Below are positions 22,201 to 29,649 of a stretch of DNA of 64,000 nt, piece by piece. Origin of the DNA: Brevundimonas variabilis (GTDB taxonomy: Bacteria; Pseudomonadota; Alphaproteobacteria; Caulobacterales; Caulobacteraceae); assembly GCF_014199945.1 (NCBI RefSeq), contig NZ_JACHOR010000006.1:62001-126000 (forward strand). Reading direction: 5' to 3'. The notes below the pieces were generated by a model. It was not told where the DNA came from, did no database searches, and saw only the letters and a list, made by a program, of their open reading frames with translations. Made by a program: the position numbers and the translations under genes. Each line of letters starts with the position of its first letter. Positions within the stretch are counted from its first letter, which is position 1.

Positions 22201-22627
22201 GGTCACGGTCCCCAGGGCCCAGCCTGTCGCCGCCCTGCCGGAGCCGACCGGCCCCACGACCCGCATGCCGCTGGCGGGATTGCGGGTCCTGTGCGTCGAC
22301 AACGAACCTGCCATTCTCGAGGGACTGTCGGCCCTGCTCAAACGCTGGGGGATGTCTGTCGTCACCGCCCCCGACGCCGCCAGCGCCCTGCGCGCAGCGG
22401 AAGCATCCGCGCCGTTCGATGCCGCCCTGATCGACCTGCACCTTGGCGATGGACCGGATGGTCTGTCCGTGGTCGACGCCATTAGGCGCCACGCCACCCA
22501 CCCCATCGCCCTGATCACTGCGGATGCCGACGAGACCCTACCGTCCCGGGTGGCCGCGGCGGGGGCGGTCTTGATGGCCAAACCGGTTCGCCCGGCGGCC
22601 CTCAAGGCATTTCTTTCGAGGCGGTGA
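19238..22627 (+). CDS. SLC5 (sodium/solute symporter) domain hybrid histidine kinase
   Basis: This 1,129-residue protein fuses an N-terminal sodium/solute-symporter-like domain (about residues 1-500, some 13 hydrophobic helices, with SLAIYCTSWTYYGAVGTA and PIYIGPAIGI) to a linker of about 110 residues and a PAS domain (DNIDQGVSVVDADLRLIAWN). HisKA with His786 (AAASHDLLQPLH), HATPase (VGNAIRYTDSGG, DTGRGIP, GLGLAIVRRV) and a receiver with Asp1066 (ALIDLHLGDG) follow. This is the CrbS/CbrA-type architecture, whose known members couple solute passage to control of acetate or amino-acid use. The ATG at 19238 has GAGG a few bases upstream. Its DNA-binding partner is not next to it. The neighbouring MHS transporter could be a target. 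Confidence 0.9.
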   Translation: MGAMYALLILTMVAVYMGVLFAVAWRSERLGPHAPPGRRFGPWAYALSLAIYCTSWTYYGAVGTASRDGWEFLPIYIGPAIGIVLLFPIWKRIAATARRENIGSIADFIAARYGKSQRLGALVATVAIVGSLPYIALQLKSLSMAWQLVTAGTSVAGSEQLTVTVIAIVLAGFTILFGARRPDLTEHNRGLIQSIALESVVKLAALVAVAVFAALLLFGSPEPGSVITALGSLAAPPVIDGRFIAITVLATLAIFCLPRQFHVAFVEASEPAHIRRARWVFPIYLLITSVAVVPLLAAGGLFSRLADPDLFVLDVPFSQGARFLTAVVFVGGFSAATAMVIVETVALSAMASNSLILPLVARDRWRAREDASDMAGAILQVRRAVICVILFLAWLYFQAIDRSSGLASIGLTSFAALAQLAPALFGAVLWRGGQARGAIAGISVGAVIWLALLAIPQIGAALGIAEPTPFGLEDPLPLGVFLSLSANALIYVVVSKQARPRLIDRVQARAFVDRLSPDWREVNTAPSGASVSDLKTLVSRFVGDAGAERAFASFARETGQTFKDGDPADAGLARAAERMLAGAVGASSARRVISAALAGGGRAPEDVVRMLDEASQAVQFNRELLQATLDNIDQGVSVVDADLRLIAWNARYIALFDLPAGFVHVGQPIADVYRLNAERGEVPPSDREPWIERRLEALRRREPHTHERIQPNGRVIRSTGTPMSGGGYVTSYTDITELRRAAEALEEANEQLEARVADRTERLEEAKQAAEDATASKTRFLAAASHDLLQPLHAARLFIAALKDEGGDGAARTLAENADRSIESAHGMLKALLNLSKLEAGGVRPAVGPLSLEALFSELRREFLPLARAKGLTLRMVPSRLWVSSDRDLLRSLLQNLVGNAIRYTDSGGILVGTRRAGDGVRIVVHDTGRGIPADQREAIFTEFTRLAGSPGDEPGAGLGLAIVRRVSSLLAHPLTLSSEPGQGTVFSVTVPRAQPVAALPEPTGPTTRMPLAGLRVLCVDNEPAILEGLSALLKRWGMSVVTAPDAASALRAAEASAPFDAALIDLHLGDGPDGLSVVDAIRRHATHPIALITADADETLPSRVAAAGAVLMAKPVRPAALKAFLSRR

Positions 22628-22633
22628 TCCTTA

Positions 22634-22800
22634 TCGTCATCCTCCGGGCTGCGCTCGCGCAGAACCGGGGGAGCCAGCGGCGCCGAAGGCGATCTTTTCA
22701 CCCCGATCCCAGCCGTTCGCGTCCTCAAAAGGGTCGCGCGATCGCACGCCGCTGGCTCCCCCGATCTGCGCCGCTGACGCGGCTTGTCGGAGGATGACGA
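22634..22800. repeat. Palindromic intergenic repeat, copy 1
   Basis: The element starts TCGTCATCCTCCG and ends with the reverse complement CGGAGGATGACGA. Its second arm pair, GGGGGAGCCAGCGGC near the left end and GCCGCTGGCTCCCCC near the right, is also inverted. The whole 167 bases could fold into one long cruciform. It lies right after the kinase stop and has no coding potential. A shorter copy follows at once. Confidence 0.75.
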
Positions 22801-22823
22801 AAAGGCAGGGTGAGATAATCCTC

Positions 22824-22932
22824 TCGTCATCCTCCGGGCTGCGCTTGCGCAGAACCGGGGGACCCAGCAGCGCAGAAGGCGATCTTTTCGCCCCCGATCT
22901 GCGCCGCTACGCACCTCGTCAGAGGATGCCGA
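22824..22932. repeat. Palindromic intergenic repeat, copy 2 (shorter)
   Basis: This copy repeats the left arm of copy 1 almost exactly (TCGTCATCCTCCGGGCTGCG, then AGAACCGGGGG and GAAGGCGATCTTTTC) and ends in a decayed inverted arm (CTCGTCAGAGGATG). About 58 bases of the copy 1 interior are missing. The pair fills the gap between the sensor kinase and the convergent rlmJ gene, a typical place for REP/MITE-like elements that can also end transcription. Confidence 0.72.
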
Positions 22933-22938
22933 TCGTGG

Positions 22939-23751
22939 TCAAAGCGCCCAGATTTCCGCCCGCGAACCCGCTTCGCCCAGTGTGTCCGCCACCCAGTCGC
23001 AGATCTCCCCGGCCGCCCCGCCGGTGCCGTCCGGGGGATTCACCACCACCATGGCGCAGCCATTCATCTTCATCGGATTGGTCAGGGGACGCAGGCGGGT
23101 CTCGGCGACGAGCACCAGACCCAGGCCGCTCAGGCGGCGCAGGAAGCCGTCGAAGGTCTCCATGTCCTTGAGCGGGGTCCAGATGGCCACGGTCGCGGCG
23201 GGATCGACCTCCAGCAGGGCCCGGGCCGTCTCGGCCGAGCGGACGTAGTCATCCGGTCGCTCGAACGGCGGATCGATCAGGATCAGCGGCGCTTCCACGT
23301 CAGCGGCTGCTGCCAGCACCATGTCGAAGCCATCCCCGGCCACGCCTTGCGCCTCCGGCCAGCCGGACAGGCTTTCAGCCAGCAGGACCTCGACCTCGTC
23401 GCGCAGTTCGAACCCCAGATAGCGGTCGTCAGGCCGCAGGGCCCGGGCGATCAGGACCGGCGATCCGGGATAGAAGCGCACACCCCCGTCCGGATTCACG
23501 GCCCGGACCTGATCCGCCAGCGCCGCGATCAGCGGGGGCAGGTCGGCCTCGGCCATCAGACGCGCGACACCTGCCTCGGCCTCGCGCGATCGGGTGGCGT
23601 CCCCGCTCAGGTCGTAAAGGCCTGCCCCCGCATGCGTATCCAGCACCGCGACGGGGCCGCGCTGCTGGCGCTCGGCCAGAAGCCAGAGCACAAGCGCATG
23701 CTTCACCAGATCGGCGAAATTTCCGGCGTGAAAGCTGTGACGATAGTTCAT
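22939..23751 (-). CDS. rlmJ: 23S rRNA (adenine-2030-N6)-methyltransferase
   Basis: This 270-residue RNA methyltransferase methylates A2030 of 23S rRNA using S-adenosylmethionine. The N-terminal MNYRHSFHAGNFADLVKHALV is diagnostic of RlmJ, VLDTHAGAGLYDL is the SAM-binding motif, and LILIDPPFERPDDY carries the catalytic DPPF. The C-terminal NPMKMNGCAMVVVNPP is also conserved. Length and start fit the family. It is transcribed divergently from topoisomerase IB, with about 90 bases between. Confidence 0.95.
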   Translation of the reverse strand: MNYRHSFHAGNFADLVKHALVLWLLAERQQRGPVAVLDTHAGAGLYDLSGDATRSREAEAGVARLMAEADLPPLIAALADQVRAVNPDGGVRFYPGSPVLIARALRPDDRYLGFELRDEVEVLLAESLSGWPEAQGVAGDGFDMVLAAAADVEAPLILIDPPFERPDDYVRSAETARALLEVDPAATVAIWTPLKDMETFDGFLRRLSGLGLVLVAETRLRPLTNPMKMNGCAMVVVNPPDGTGGAAGEICDWVADTLGEAGSRAEIWAL

Positions 23752-23843
23752 CGGCTTTCGTCTCCCCGCGCAGCGCGTCGGTCAAGCGGAACCACGGTCG
23801 CACGCAGCACGTTGGCCGCAGGTCCCTGATGTGAAAGACGAAG

Positions 23844-24863
23844 ATGGCAGACGGCTCTACCGGCTTTATCCCCGCGGTCGATGTGCCGAAGGGCCTGACC
23901 TATTGCAGCGACGATCGCGTCGGCTTCACGCGAAAGCGCACCGGCACCGGGTTTTCCTATCGCGACACCCGGGGCACCCCGATCCGGGACAAGGCGGTGA
24001 TCGGCCGCATCAACGCCCTCGCCATCCCGCCCGCCTGGACTGATGTCTGGATCTGCCCCAGAGCCACCGGCCACATCCAGGCCACCGGCCGCGATGTGAA
24101 GGGCCGCAAACAGTACCGCTACCACAACGACTGGAGCACTCACGCCTCCATCAACAAATTCGACAAGCTTCCCGCGTTTGCCCGCGCGCTGCCGAAGCTG
24201 CGGGGCCGGATCGACGCGGACATGGCCAGCAAGGGGCCGTCCAAGGACAAGGTCCTGGCCACGGCCGTCCGTCTGCTGGAGATCACCCTGATCCGCGTGG
24301 GCAACGCCATCTATGCCAAGCAGAACCGGAGCTATGGCCTGACCACCCTGCACAAGCGGCACCTGGAGGTCGACGGGACGGGCCTGACCTTCGCCTTCAA
24401 GGGCAAGAGCGGCGTCGAGCATTCCGTCAGCGTGCGGGACCGGCGACTGGCCACCGTGGTCAAGGGGCTGCGCGACCTGCCCGGCCAGCAACTGTTCAAA
24501 TACCGGAATGCCGCGGGCGAACTGGTCCCCGTCACCTCCGACGATGTGAACGCCTATATTCGCGAAGCCATGGGTGACCAGTTCTCGGCCAAGGACTTCC
24601 GCACCTGGGCCGGAACCGTTTCCGCCGCCCGGGCTCTGCGCGACATGGAGGCGCCGACCTCACCGACCGATGCGAAGAAGAAGATCACCGTCTGCGTCAA
24701 GGCTGTGTCGGGCCTGCTCGGTAACACACCGACCGTCTGCCGTTCGTCCTATGTCCACCCGGCGGTGTTCGACCTTTACGAGACCGGGGCCATGCCACAG
24801 ACCCTGCCTGGCTCGGAAACGGCGAGCTTCGAAAAGGCCCTGGTCAGGTATCTGGCGCGCTGA
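23844..24863 (+). CDS. DNA topoisomerase IB (poxvirus type)
   Basis: This 339-residue enzyme relaxes supercoils by transient single-strand breaks. It has the N-terminal DRVGFTRKRTGTGFSY and the active-site motifs IRVGNAIYAKQNRSYGLTTL (Arg), FKGKSGVEH (Lys), KDFRTWAGTV (Arg) and CRSSYVHP, with Tyr303 as the nucleophile. The length is normal for bacterial poxvirus-like topoisomerase IB. It stands alone, divergent from rlmJ. Confidence 0.95.
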   Translation: MADGSTGFIPAVDVPKGLTYCSDDRVGFTRKRTGTGFSYRDTRGTPIRDKAVIGRINALAIPPAWTDVWICPRATGHIQATGRDVKGRKQYRYHNDWSTHASINKFDKLPAFARALPKLRGRIDADMASKGPSKDKVLATAVRLLEITLIRVGNAIYAKQNRSYGLTTLHKRHLEVDGTGLTFAFKGKSGVEHSVSVRDRRLATVVKGLRDLPGQQLFKYRNAAGELVPVTSDDVNAYIREAMGDQFSAKDFRTWAGTVSAARALRDMEAPTSPTDAKKKITVCVKAVSGLLGNTPTVCRSSYVHPAVFDLYETGAMPQTLPGSETASFEKALVRYLAR

Positions 24864-25065
24864 GGGCCGACCGACGGCTGGCAACTCCCTTGAAAAAGCG
24901 TGGGGCAGGCACCAGAACAGAACAAGAACAGGACGCGGCGTCACGAGATGCCACCAGAATCTTCAAGGGGGACTTACGCGGTCGAGACGATCAAGACGAT
25001 CAAGACGGTGTCTCGAAGGTACCGGCTCTGATCACGGTTTCAGGCTGCAGCTATCACCCAGCCGA

Positions 25066-25317
25066 TCAGGCCGGGTCTTCTTCGTGCTGGAAGAAGGGCT
25101 CGACCGGCCCCTGCAGCTTGATGGTCAAAGCATTGCCCTTGCGGTCGACCGCCTTGCCCACGGCCAGACGGACCCAGCCTTCCGAGATGCAGTATTCCTC
25201 GACATTGGTCTTCTCTTCGCCCTTGAAGCGAATGCCGATGCCCTTGGCCAGCAGATCGGCGTCGTAATACGGGCTGGCCGGATTCACGCAGAGACGGTCG
25301 GGGAAGCTATCGGACAT
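25066..25317 (-). CDS. DUF3297 family protein
   Basis: This small conserved protein has 83 residues. It starts MSDSFPDRLCVNPASPYYD and contains GIGIRFKGEEKTNVEEYCISEGWVRL, which match the uncharacterised DUF3297 family at full length. It has no signal peptide or membrane segment, so it is probably cytoplasmic. The function is unknown. It follows the flagellar gene motE on the same strand about 70 bases downstream, so read-through is possible, but family members are found in many non-flagellar contexts. Confidence 0.85.
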   Translation of the reverse strand: MSDSFPDRLCVNPASPYYDADLLAKGIGIRFKGEEKTNVEEYCISEGWVRLAVGKAVDRKGNALTIKLQGPVEPFFQHEEDPA

Positions 25318-25387
25318 GGCAGGCAGCCTGTAGGCGAACGAGGAAGCGGCTCCTTAGCCGCCTGCGCGCGGCCTGCCAACCTTGATC

Positions 25388-26395
25388 CTATTCGACCGAC
25401 TGGCGCGGCGGGGCGGCGGGCGTTGCAGCTGGTGTCGAAGCCCCCGCCGCCGGCGCATAGGGCGTCGGACCGGCCGGGGTGGCTGCGGCCGGAGTGGCTG
25501 CCGGACGACGGGTCGGTGTCGCGGCAGGGCGACGCGCTGCTGGCCTTGCGGCCGGTCTGTTGGCCGGGCGATTGGCCGCCGGGGTTGCGGCTGGTGTTGC
25601 CGCCGGCGTCCCTGCCGGGGTAGCAGCAGGCGTTGTTGCGGGGGTGGCAGCACCCGTGGCCGGCGGTGTCCGGGCCGCAGCCGGAGCAGCCGTCGCAGCG
25701 GCCGGCGTTGTGGCTGCCGGGACCGGCGCATTGCCGATGGCGCTGGCCGCAGCGGCCCGGGCCGCCAGTTGCTGGGCCTGGAACCGGCGAGCCAGTTTCT
25801 CGGTCAGTTCCTTGGCGGCCGGCGCGGGCATCTGGGCCATTATCGCTGACAGGCCACGGGGCCGCATGGCCGCCGCGATCGGCAGGCGTACACTGTCGTC
25901 CAGGGTGGCAAAGACAGCTGCGGCCTCGCGCGGACGCATGGCGGAATAGACAGCCACCAGCCGGTCGGTCTCGGCCTTTTCCTTCTCGTCGACCTGGCCG
26001 AGCAGGACATTGACCTCGGCCTTCAGCGCATTCAGGGCCTGGATCTTGGCGTCCAGCTTCTGTTCGGCGGCCATCATCAGAGGCAGGACCGTGCCGAGGT
26101 CGGTGTCGCGGGCATCCAGCTCCACCCGGCGGCTCTTCAGGCTCTGGATGATGCGCAGCTCGGCGACCGACACCCCGGCCTGCTGGGCCAGTTGCTCGGG
26201 TGTCAGCGCGCAGACGGCCGGAGCCGGCGTGCGGGCAGCGGGGGCAGCGGCACCGGCTGCGGCGGCGGGCACGGCCTCCTCGGCCCAGGCCTTGGCTCCT
26301 TCGAACAGGCCCGGGCCAGCGCCGACGGCACGCACCGCCACAACCCCGCCAATGGCGATGGCGATCAGGGGCAGAAGGCGGGGCATCTTGGCCAT
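25388..26395 (-). CDS. motE: MotE-like flagellar chaperone with long Ala/Pro/Thr tail
   Basis: This 335-residue protein has an N-terminal membrane or signal segment (LLPLIAIAIGGVVAVRAV), a coiled-coil (LKSRRVELDARDTDLGTV to LNALKAEVNVLLGQVDEKEK) and a MgtE-N-like helical domain (LVAVYSAMRPREAAAVFATLDDSVRLPIAAAMRPRGLSAIMAQM). This layout matches MotE, a periplasmic chaperone for the MotC stator protein. The last 115 residues or so are a low-complexity Ala/Pro/Thr/Arg tail with ATPA repeats, much longer than the conserved part needs. It is the last gene of the fliL-fliM-DUF6468 group, which supports a motor role. Confidence 0.8.
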   Translation of the reverse strand: MAKMPRLLPLIAIAIGGVVAVRAVGAGPGLFEGAKAWAEEAVPAAAAGAAAPAARTPAPAVCALTPEQLAQQAGVSVAELRIIQSLKSRRVELDARDTDLGTVLPLMMAAEQKLDAKIQALNALKAEVNVLLGQVDEKEKAETDRLVAVYSAMRPREAAAVFATLDDSVRLPIAAAMRPRGLSAIMAQMPAPAAKELTEKLARRFQAQQLAARAAAASAIGNAPVPAATTPAAATAAPAAARTPPATGAATPATTPAATPAGTPAATPAATPAANRPANRPAARPAARRPAATPTRRPAATPAAATPAGPTPYAPAAGASTPAATPAAPPRQSVE

Positions 26396-26470
26396 GGATC
26401 AGGTCTCGAATTCAGCACACGCCCGGGTCAGTCCGGCGTCGCGCGCCGGGCTTATGGGCAAGAAAAGGCG

Positions 26471-26983
26471 TCAGGCGGCAAACAGGTCTTCGTCCATTCT
26501 GCGACGCGCCCGGTTGAGGCTCTGTTGAGCAGCTTGGTTAGCGGCCATCGCCTGCATCACGGGCGTCATGGCCGCGGGGCGCGGCGGCATGCTGCTCTCC
26601 CGCTCGCGCGACGGCATGGCCGAGGCCCGCCGCAACAGGGCGGCCGCGACCTCGTTGGCACGGGCGTCATCCTCTGTGTTCGCTAATTGGGGTGCCGCGA
26701 CGACAGGAGCCGGCCCCCGGGCAATCAGGCCCTCCAGCTCGATCTTGAGTGCCCGTGCCTTGATGATCCGGTCGTGGAGAAGATCGGCCTCCTCGCCAGA
26801 AAGCCGCAACGATGCGAGGGCGTTCTCGGCCCGGCCGGCCGCTGTATTCAGCTCGGTGACCGCCCCAGCGAAGGCGAGCTGGCCAGCGCGCAGCTGGGTC
26901 AGCTTCTTCTCCAGCCGGATACCGTAGCCGATCGCGGCCACCAGCAGCAGCATCAGGATGGCGTCCAGGATGATCCCGGTCAT
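26471..26983 (-). CDS. DUF6468 flagellar-cluster membrane protein
   Basis: This 170-residue protein has one N-terminal membrane helix (IILDAILMLLLVAAIGYGIRL) followed by a coiled-coil (LEKKLTQLRAGQLAFAGAVTELNTAAGRAENAL) and a variable, basic C-terminus. It matches DUF6468, a family I know from alphaproteobacterial flagellar operons next to fliM. The start lies one base after the fliM stop, so it is translated with fliM. Its exact role in the motor or export gate is not known. Confidence 0.75.
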   Translation of the reverse strand: MTGIILDAILMLLLVAAIGYGIRLEKKLTQLRAGQLAFAGAVTELNTAAGRAENALASLRLSGEEADLLHDRIIKARALKIELEGLIARGPAPVVAAPQLANTEDDARANEVAAALLRRASAMPSRERESSMPPRPAAMTPVMQAMAANQAAQQSLNRARRRMDEDLFAA

Positions 26984-26984
26984 G

Positions 26985-28052
26985 TCAGCGTCTCCCCTTG
27001 GTCAGGCTTGTGGCAGCCTCGACACTGATGGGCCCTTCGACCCTCACAGCGATGTGCTGGCCCTTGCGTCCCATCTTGCCGGTCGTGACCGGAATGGTGC
27101 CGCAGCGGATCGACACATCGGACTCCGGCGTCGCGTTCAGCATCAGCGTATCCCCGACCTTGAAGGCCAGAACCTGCGACAGCGGCAACTGCTGTTCATC
27201 GAGGATGGCGCGGACCTCGGTGTCTGTGGTCCAGAGCTCGGTCGCGAGGTGGCCTTCCCAGATATTGTCGCGGCCGAACTTCTCGCCCATGAACTGCTGC
27301 AGCAGCATCTTGCGGATCGGCTCCAGCGTCGCATACGGCAGGAGCAATTCGACGCGACCACCGCGGTCTTCCATGTCGATGCGCAGCTTGACCAGGATCG
27401 CCGCATTGGCCGGACGCGCGATGGCGGCAAACCGGGGATTGGTCTCCAGCCGGTCCAGATTGAAATGCACCGGCGTCAGCGGCTCGAAGGCGGCATTGGC
27501 GTCGGCCAGGATCACCTCGACCATCCGCTGCACCAGCACGCGCTCGATGGTCGTGTAAGGCCGTCCCTCGATCCTGAGCGCCGCCGTGCCGCGGCGTCCG
27601 CCCAGAAGCACATCGACGATCGAATAGATCAGGTTCGAATCGACCGTCAGCAGGCCGTAGTTGTCCAGTTCCTCCGCCCGGAAAACGGCCAGGATGGCGG
27701 GCAGCGGAATGGAATTCAGATAGTCGCCGAACCGGATCGAGGAGATGTTGTCGAGGCTGACCTCGACGTTGTCGGACGTGAAATTCCGCAGGCTGGTCGT
27801 CATCAGACGCACGAGGCGGTCGAAGACAATCTCGAGCATCGGCAGACGCTCGTAGGACACCAGCGCCGAGTTGATGATCGCCCGGATGCCCCGGCTCTCG
27901 GAGCCGTCATCCTCGCCGAGATCGAACCCCAGAAGGTTGTCGATCTCGTCCTGGTTCAGAACCCGCTCTGACTGGATCGTCGGGATGTCGACGCCCAGGG
28001 TGCCGAAGGGATCGGCAGCAGCATCGGTATCGGCCACTCCAGCGTCACTCAT
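26985..28052 (-). CDS. fliM: Flagellar motor switch protein FliM
   Basis: This 355-residue component of the C-ring switch carries the CheY-P-binding peptide VLNQDEIDNLLGF at residues 31-43. The CheC-like middle domain follows (LLTVDSNLIYSIVDVLLGG), and the C-terminal SpoA-like domain has LSQVLAFKVGDTLMLNATPE and RCGTIPVTTGKMGRKGQHIAVRV. The length fits. It lies immediately downstream of fliL, as in Caulobacter. Confidence 0.96.
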   Translation of the reverse strand: MSDAGVADTDAAADPFGTLGVDIPTIQSERVLNQDEIDNLLGFDLGEDDGSESRGIRAIINSALVSYERLPMLEIVFDRLVRLMTTSLRNFTSDNVEVSLDNISSIRFGDYLNSIPLPAILAVFRAEELDNYGLLTVDSNLIYSIVDVLLGGRRGTAALRIEGRPYTTIERVLVQRMVEVILADANAAFEPLTPVHFNLDRLETNPRFAAIARPANAAILVKLRIDMEDRGGRVELLLPYATLEPIRKMLLQQFMGEKFGRDNIWEGHLATELWTTDTEVRAILDEQQLPLSQVLAFKVGDTLMLNATPESDVSIRCGTIPVTTGKMGRKGQHIAVRVEGPISVEAATSLTKGRR

Positions 28053-28055
28053 GAG

Positions 28056-28718
28056 CTACTGGACCAGCATTTCTTCGATCAGGATCGCATCGACCTTGCC
28101 GGGTGCAGCGACCAGGTTCACGCGTCGCAGGATTTCAGTCTTCAGCTGATGCGTTCCGGCCGACCCCTGCAGCTCCTCCGGCCGGACCTCCCTCAGGAAG
28201 CCCTGGAACATGTCCTGCATCCGGGGAAACTCGCTCTGCAGGGTCGTCGCAAGATCGTGATCATGCATTTCCAGCGTCAGCTTCAGCTTCAGCAGGGTCG
28301 GACGGCCGTTCGTCGACTGCACGTTCACCACCATGTCTGGCAGGGTGTAGAAGGTCACGCCGTCGGGCCCCTCCTTGATGACACCGAGCGTCGGGTCAGC
28401 CTCTTCCGCCCCACCACCGCCGTGGCCGCCGCCGCCCTTTTTTTCCTCTTTCTTCGCGCCATGCCCGTCGTCCTTGGCCTCCTCACCGTGGCCGGCCGCG
28501 CCTTCCTCGGCGGGTGCGGCCTTGGGCTGCATCAGGAAGAAGGCTGCCCCTCCCCCACCGCCCAGCACGACGAGTGCGGCCGGAATGATGATGAACAGCA
28601 GCGGGATCTTCTTTTTCTTTGGTGCGGCGTCGCCCTCGTCGGCACCCGATGCAACGGCAACGTCCGTCGCCCCGTCTTCCGGGGCCTTCGCCCCTTTTTT
28701 CTTGCCAAGTTTCAGCAT
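28056..28718 (-). CDS. fliL: Flagellar basal body-associated protein FliL
   Basis: This 220-residue inner-membrane protein has one N-terminal helix (IPLLFIIIPAALVVLGGGGGAAFFLM) after a basic cytoplasmic stretch. A Gly/His/Lys/Glu-rich linker and the periplasmic FliL domain follow (FYTLPDMVVNVQSTNGRPTLLKLKLTLEM). FliL stabilises the stators. I chose the ATG at 28718 (MLKLGKKKG). The longer open frame to 28826 runs into the promoter region. A CtrA-like box lies about 50-60 bases upstream, matching the class II control known in Caulobacter. Confidence 0.92.
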   Translation of the reverse strand: MLKLGKKKGAKAPEDGATDVAVASGADEGDAAPKKKKIPLLFIIIPAALVVLGGGGGAAFFLMQPKAAPAEEGAAGHGEEAKDDGHGAKKEEKKGGGGHGGGGAEEADPTLGVIKEGPDGVTFYTLPDMVVNVQSTNGRPTLLKLKLTLEMHDHDLATTLQSEFPRMQDMFQGFLREVRPEELQGSAGTHQLKTEILRRVNLVAAPGKVDAILIEEMLVQ

Positions 28719-28765
28719 GCGCGGACGCCCCGGATAGTTCCATGCACCAGATGCGACTCTTCTGG

Positions 28766-28780
28766 TTAACGACAGATTGA
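28766..28780 (-). promoter_or_regulatory. Candidate CtrA box upstream of fliL
   Basis: On the minus strand the site reads TCAA-N7-TTAAC, one mismatch from the CtrA consensus TTAA-N7-TTAAC. It lies about 50 bases before the fliL start, where it would overlap the -35 region. Caulobacter fliLM is a CtrA-activated class II operon, so the position makes biological sense. Confidence 0.6.
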
Positions 28781-28854
28781 AATCAGGCAGATTTTGCCGG
28801 GTCCGGTTGCCATCTATCCGGGCCAAATGCCCGTCCCGCCTGAGTTAACCCTGT

Positions 28855-28869
28855 TGGCACGGCTGTTGC
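28855..28869 (+). promoter_or_regulatory. Sigma-54 promoter for flgF operon
   Basis: TGGCACGGCTGTTGC matches the sigma-54 -24/-12 consensus (TGGCACG-N4-TTGC), with the required GG-N10-GC spacing. The predicted transcription start near 28881 leaves a very short leader before the ribosome-binding site GAAGGAG and the GTG start of flgF. Caulobacter late basal-body genes use sigma-54 with FlbD, so this fits class III control. Confidence 0.85.
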
Positions 28870-28899
28870 GTGGGTGCGGACCGAAGGAGCACGCCTCTC

Positions 28900-29637
28900 G
28901 TGGAAAATGCCGCCTATATCGGACTGTCGCGTCAGATGACCCTGCGTCGGGAACTCGACGTCGTGGCCAACAATATCGCGAATGCGGAAACGACCGGCTT
29001 CAAGGTCGAGCAACTGCTCGTCGGCACCGAGATCGGCGAGCGGGCCCGGAATGACCAGATTCGTCCCAGCGCCAGCTTCGTGCTGGACAATGGCGTAGGC
29101 CGGGATTTTGCGCAGGGCGCCTTGAAGCAGACTGGCCGTTCGCTCGACTTCGCCGTCGATGGCGAGGGGGCTTTTTTCACCATCGCCGACGGTATTGGCG
29201 AGGCCTATACGCGCGACGGTGCCTTCACGATTGATCCCGAGGGACGGCTGGTCACCAAGGCAGGGCTGCCGGTGCAGGGCGACGGCGGAGACATCATCCT
29301 GGACCCGCTACAGGGCGAGGCAACGGTCGGGACCGACGGTACCATCAGCCAGAACGGCCTGCCGGTCGGGCGGCTCACGCTGGCACGTTTCGACGCCCTC
29401 GGTGCCCTGTCGAAGGATGGCGACGGCTTGTACCGCAATCGCTCCAATACCCAGCCGATCGAGGCCACCGGAGCCCAGATCCGGCAAGGGATGCTCGAGA
29501 GCTCCAACGTCAACTCGCTCATCGAAATCACGAATCTCATCGAGATCAGCCGCGCCTACGAGCGGATTTCCAAGATGATCGAAAACGCCAATGACCTGTC
29601 CCGTCGCTCGGTCGAGCGGCTGGGCAGCGCGAACTAG
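28900..29637 (+). CDS. flgF: Flagellar basal-body rod protein FlgF
   Basis: This 245-residue proximal rod protein has an N-terminal rod signature (LVVANNIANAETTGFK form, here ELDVVANNIANAETTGFKVEQ) and a C-terminal rod helix (SNVNSLIEITNLIEISRAYER). I chose the GTG at 28900 because GAAGGAG lies about ten bases upstream. It is the first gene of the rightward operon flgF-flgG-flgA-flgH, behind the sigma-54 promoter, and diverges from fliL. Confidence 0.94.
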   Translation: MENAAYIGLSRQMTLRRELDVVANNIANAETTGFKVEQLLVGTEIGERARNDQIRPSASFVLDNGVGRDFAQGALKQTGRSLDFAVDGEGAFFTIADGIGEAYTRDGAFTIDPEGRLVTKAGLPVQGDGGDIILDPLQGEATVGTDGTISQNGLPVGRLTLARFDALGALSKDGDGLYRNRSNTQPIEATGAQIRQGMLESSNVNSLIEITNLIEISRAYERISKMIENANDLSRRSVERLGSAN

Positions 29638-29649
29638 GGACGTCAATTC

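Noticed and set aside
24983..25008. Short tandem GATCAAGAC repeat between topoisomerase IB and the DUF3297 gene
   Set aside because: Only two to three units are present, in a 200-base gap between convergent genes, with no further structure.
28845..28860. Second possible CtrA half-site (TTAACC) before flgF
   Set aside because: No partner TTAA lies seven bases away, and the adjacent sigma-54 motif explains the promoter better.
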